Part shown: positions 63,056-64,000 of the stretch, one piece after another
How positions within the stretch are numbered: position 1 is the stretch's first letter
How the letters are laid out: the number at the start of each line of letters is the position of its first letter
NCBI GenBank assembly: GCA_023382385.1
Contig: JAHDVH010000001.1
Span: 677,611 to 741,610 of the forward strand
DNA from: a bacterium
GTDB lineage: Bacteria > Electryoneota > RPQS01
DNA: 64,000 nucleotides
Direction of reading: 5' to 3'
The notes under the pieces: model-generated
Database searches by the model: none
Told to the model about the DNA's origin: nothing
Seen by the model: only the letters and a program-made list of their open reading frames with translations
Made by a program: the position numbers and the translations under genes

Positions 63056-64000
63056 CTAATGAGTAACAGATTTTTCCAAATCATAAGAGCGCGAATCCGA
63101 TGCCACAACAGGAGCAGGAGATCCGGCGAGGGTAACAACGTAAAGGCGAATCGGGTCAGCAGGCAAAGACACCGAGTGTGTCGTGTCCGTAGTTTGCGCG
63201 GTCAACAGAGAGTATACTGAGTCGCCGGGCAGCGCACTCCAGACGCTGTACGCGCCGGTTGGGTGGGAGGACCATCGTAGTCTTAGCATACTGCTGTCCC
63301 AGGAGATCACGGTGCGCGGTTCGAACGGCACGCCACCTTGCACTGCGGCAAGAAACTGCACATCTCCGCCATCCGGAGCCGACGTTTGAATGGTCAACGG
63401 GAACGACGTGAGGCCTTGCGCAAGTGAATTATTTTTGAATCGCAGCCTGACTTCCTGCATTCCCTGCGAAGGGACAACTCCTTGTGCACCCGCAAGGATG
63501 CGCACCGACGCCGCACTCGTGTCAGGTCGCAAGAAGCGGATGGTCATCAGGCTGTCCACGAGCGTTCCATTGTAGGAGAGCTGCAGATACTCGCCGGTTC
63601 TGCCGCCCTTGATGCCCGTCGTATACAAACTGCGCGAACCCCGCAGATGTTCGTAGACGAAGTCAATCTGTCCGGTTGGATAGAGAATTGCCTGAAAAGT
63701 CATATTCTGACTGGGCTGCGCCCCGTGTGGCGGAATTTCATTCCATTGCACGATGAAACGATCGTTCACGACGTCATAGTGCTCAAGGACTTGACCGGTT
63801 GTCGTGGGATCCAGATCCATCCACAACGGTGCAAGTGTATAATACGGATCACGGGCCTGTGTCAGAGGATCGTTGATGTAATTGCGGACCTGCGACCAGA
63901 AGGAAATGAATCCGTTGGAACAGACGGAATACTGCTCGAACCGCCGGCCGTACAAGTAAAATTCCCACGGCAGCGGACGCGGATAAGAGGTCGTGTCGTC
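63056..64000 (-). CDS. Secreted multidomain protein, C-terminal part (5' end beyond window)
   Basis: The frame is open to the right edge, so only the last 314 codons are visible and the N-terminus, with any catalytic domain, is missing. The visible part starts with a module (LPWEFYLYGRRFEQYSVCSNGFISF … APLWMDLDP) found in many secreted peptidases, then two beta domains and a C-terminal fibronectin-like segment ending SYDLEKSVTH. It resembles the M14 neighbour's mid-section. Probably in the same operon (18-base gap). Confidence 0.8.
   Translation of the reverse strand, partial: DDTTSYPRPLPWEFYLYGRRFEQYSVCSNGFISFWSQVRNYINDPLTQARDPYYTLAPLWMDLDPTTTGQVLEHYDVVNDRFIVQWNEIPPHGAQPSQNMTFQAILYPTGQIDFVYEHLRGSRSLYTTGIKGGRTGEYLQLSYNGTLVDSLMTIRFLRPDTSAASVRILAGAQGVVPSQGMQEVRLRFKNNSLAQGLTSFPLTIQTSAPDGGDVQFLAAVQGGVPFEPRTVISWDSSMLRLRWSSHPTGAYSVWSALPGDSVYSLLTAQTTDTTHSVSLPADPIRLYVVTLAGSPAPVVASDSRSYDLEKSVTH

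Overview
The window is ordinary, densely packed bacterial core genome with no visible phage, transposon, integron or CRISPR array. Several traits point to an uncultured member of the FCB superphylum (the broad Bacteroidetes/Ignavibacteria/Zixibacteria/KSB1-like assemblage): a GWxTD-domain protein, a 31-residue mS38/AURKAIP1-type basic protein, a secreted propeller protein ending in a FlgD/T9SS-like domain, a DksA-like protein with a degenerate zinc finger, and a long eukaryote-like IleRS. This is inference from gene content; the phylum cannot be fixed without a tree. Sigma-70-like -35/-10 boxes with 17-bp spacers, Shine-Dalgarno sequences and intrinsic terminators are all recognisable. GTG and TTG starts are frequent, and many neighbours overlap by 4 nt (GTGA or ATGA).

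Layout. 1-30 kb, minus strand: read in transcription order, a lipoprotein lytic transglycosylase, an HU protein and the mS38-like protein are followed by xseA-xseB-nadK-ftsY-ribH, a secreted propeller protein, recN-murA-dnaE-rimO, a GWxTD protein, ldcA-purN-purH, a small unknown gene, then the elongasome block mreB-mreC-mreD-mrdA-rodA with an M23 peptidase and a rhomboid protease, and finally valS, which is cut by the window edge. 30.3-43.1 kb, plus strand: yggS, then punA-ileS-dksA-like-lspA-rluD, then secD-secF with its own promoter and terminator, purA, tRNA-Lys(TTT), an HD-GYP protein and a small FlgM-like protein. 43.1-49.1 kb, minus strand: tRNA-Leu(TAG)-tig-clpP-clpX, terminator, an orphan outer-membrane barrel and rsmE. 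49.2-50.3 kb, plus strand: an MFS transporter. 50.4-64 kb, minus strand: a tryptophanase-SDR-HAD-fbp operon; a partner-switching signalling cluster (XRE regulator, two STAS proteins, GAF-PP2C phosphatase, RsbW-like kinase) running into coaD; then a secreted protein cut by the window edge, an M14 carboxypeptidase and gamma-glutamyltransferase.

How it works together. The left block concentrates cell-envelope growth (Mre/PBP2/RodA, MurA, LdcA, M23 and lytic enzymes) with replication and repair (DnaE, RecN, XseAB) and purine synthesis. The centre handles translation and protein export/quality control (IleRS, LspA, RluD, SecDF, Tig-ClpP-ClpX). The right end carries signalling and peptide/amino-acid breakdown.

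No wholly new system is evident. The items most worth a second look are: the partner-switching cluster, in which one STAS protein has Trp in place of the phosphorylatable Ser and the XRE gene has a promoter placed for leaderless transcription; an SDR gene whose only sensible start is CTG within a CTGA overlap; a tryptophanase/tyrosine phenol-lyase homologue carrying tryptophanase residues at the specificity positions; a purine nucleoside phosphorylase with Asp at the base-specificity position; and the unannotated-looking 31-aa ribosomal-type protein.
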